Below are positions 5,751 to 5,805 of a DNA stretch of 5,805 bases, one piece after another. Every line of letters begins with the position of its first letter. Positions within the stretch are counted from its first letter, which is position 1. The notes under the pieces were generated by a model. That model saw nothing but the letters and a program-made list of their open reading frames with translations. It had not been told where the DNA came from and ran no database searches. The stretch covers positions 1 to 5,805 of the forward strand of contig JAISXE010000213.1 of assembly GCA_031270615.1 (NCBI GenBank), written 5' to 3'. This DNA comes from Spirochaetia bacterium. Its GTDB lineage: Bacteria > Spirochaetota > Spirochaetia > DTKZ01. Both the position numbers and the translations under genes were made by a program.

Positions 5751-5804
5751 TCAGACACCAACCAGGTCATATTCACGACATTCAGCCAGTTGCGCCGCAT
5801 ATCT
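5751..5804 (-). CDS. Probable DUF433 antitoxin, C-terminal fragment (starts outside the window)
   Basis: Reading the minus strand into the TGA at 5751-5753 gives a 17-residue tail, RYAAQLAECREYDLVGV. The YAAxLxxxRE pattern fits the C-terminal helix of DUF433 proteins, small DNA-binding antitoxins that normally sit immediately upstream of DUF5615 toxins, as here. The fragment is too short for the sequence alone to prove this; the call rests mostly on the neighbour. The antitoxin would bind the toxin and repress the shared promoter, which lies outside the window. Confidence 0.55.
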   Translation of the reverse strand, partial: RYAAQLAECREYDLVGV

Positions 5805-5805
5805 A

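Overview
The window looks like a chromosomal segment of a treponeme-type spirochaete with moderately high GC. Three things suggest this: a 641-residue topoisomerase IV A subunit with the short C-terminal region expected of spirochaetal ParC; a lipoprotein with a relaxed, spirochaete-style lipobox (Phe at -3, Ser at -1, Cys19); and the pairing of a CsgG/LpoB-like N-terminal half with a DUF4384 C-terminal domain, an architecture I associate with treponemes. The assignment is inferred from protein style, since no rRNA or other marker is present.

Layout, left to right. Bases 1-93 hold the 5' end of a minus-strand gene that runs off the window, probably an AEC-family (auxin efflux carrier-like) permease. 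Bases 94-251 carry its candidate promoter and ribosome-binding site, then a perfect 12-bp GC-rich hairpin just past the stop of the next gene. Bases 252-1736 (minus) encode the 494-residue lipoprotein. A divergent promoter region (1737-1881) separates it from a plus-strand gene (1882-3087) encoding a 401-residue protein with an AlbA_2 (Schlafen-like) N-terminal domain and a GHKL ATP-binding C-terminal domain. This gene is visibly more AT-rich than its neighbours and looks like accessory DNA. Bases 3088-3361 form a convergent intergenic region with a terminator hairpin for the plus-strand gene and a larger inverted repeat built from 9-bp CACGGAC-type units. parC follows at 3362-5287 (minus). 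An 88-base gap with a ten-base A/T run leads to 5376-5750 (minus), a DUF5615 PIN-like toxin. Bases 5751-5805 hold the last 17 codons of a probable DUF433 antitoxin, whose stop codon directly abuts the toxin's TTG start.

How the parts fit together. parC is a core chromosome-decatenation gene; its partner parE is not in the window. The DUF433-DUF5615 pair is a type II toxin-antitoxin module just upstream of parC, and I infer no functional link beyond position. The AlbA_2/GHKL gene stands alone between two minus-strand genes. The lipoprotein and the permease point the same way but are separated by a hairpin, so they are probably transcribed separately.

Nothing here is clearly a new multi-gene system. 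The best leads are the lipoprotein's apparent tandem domain duplication plus a poly-C tract just after the signal peptide, the Gln in place of the usual catalytic Glu in the GHKL domain, Ala at the quinolone-contact position of ParC, and the repeat element between the convergent genes.
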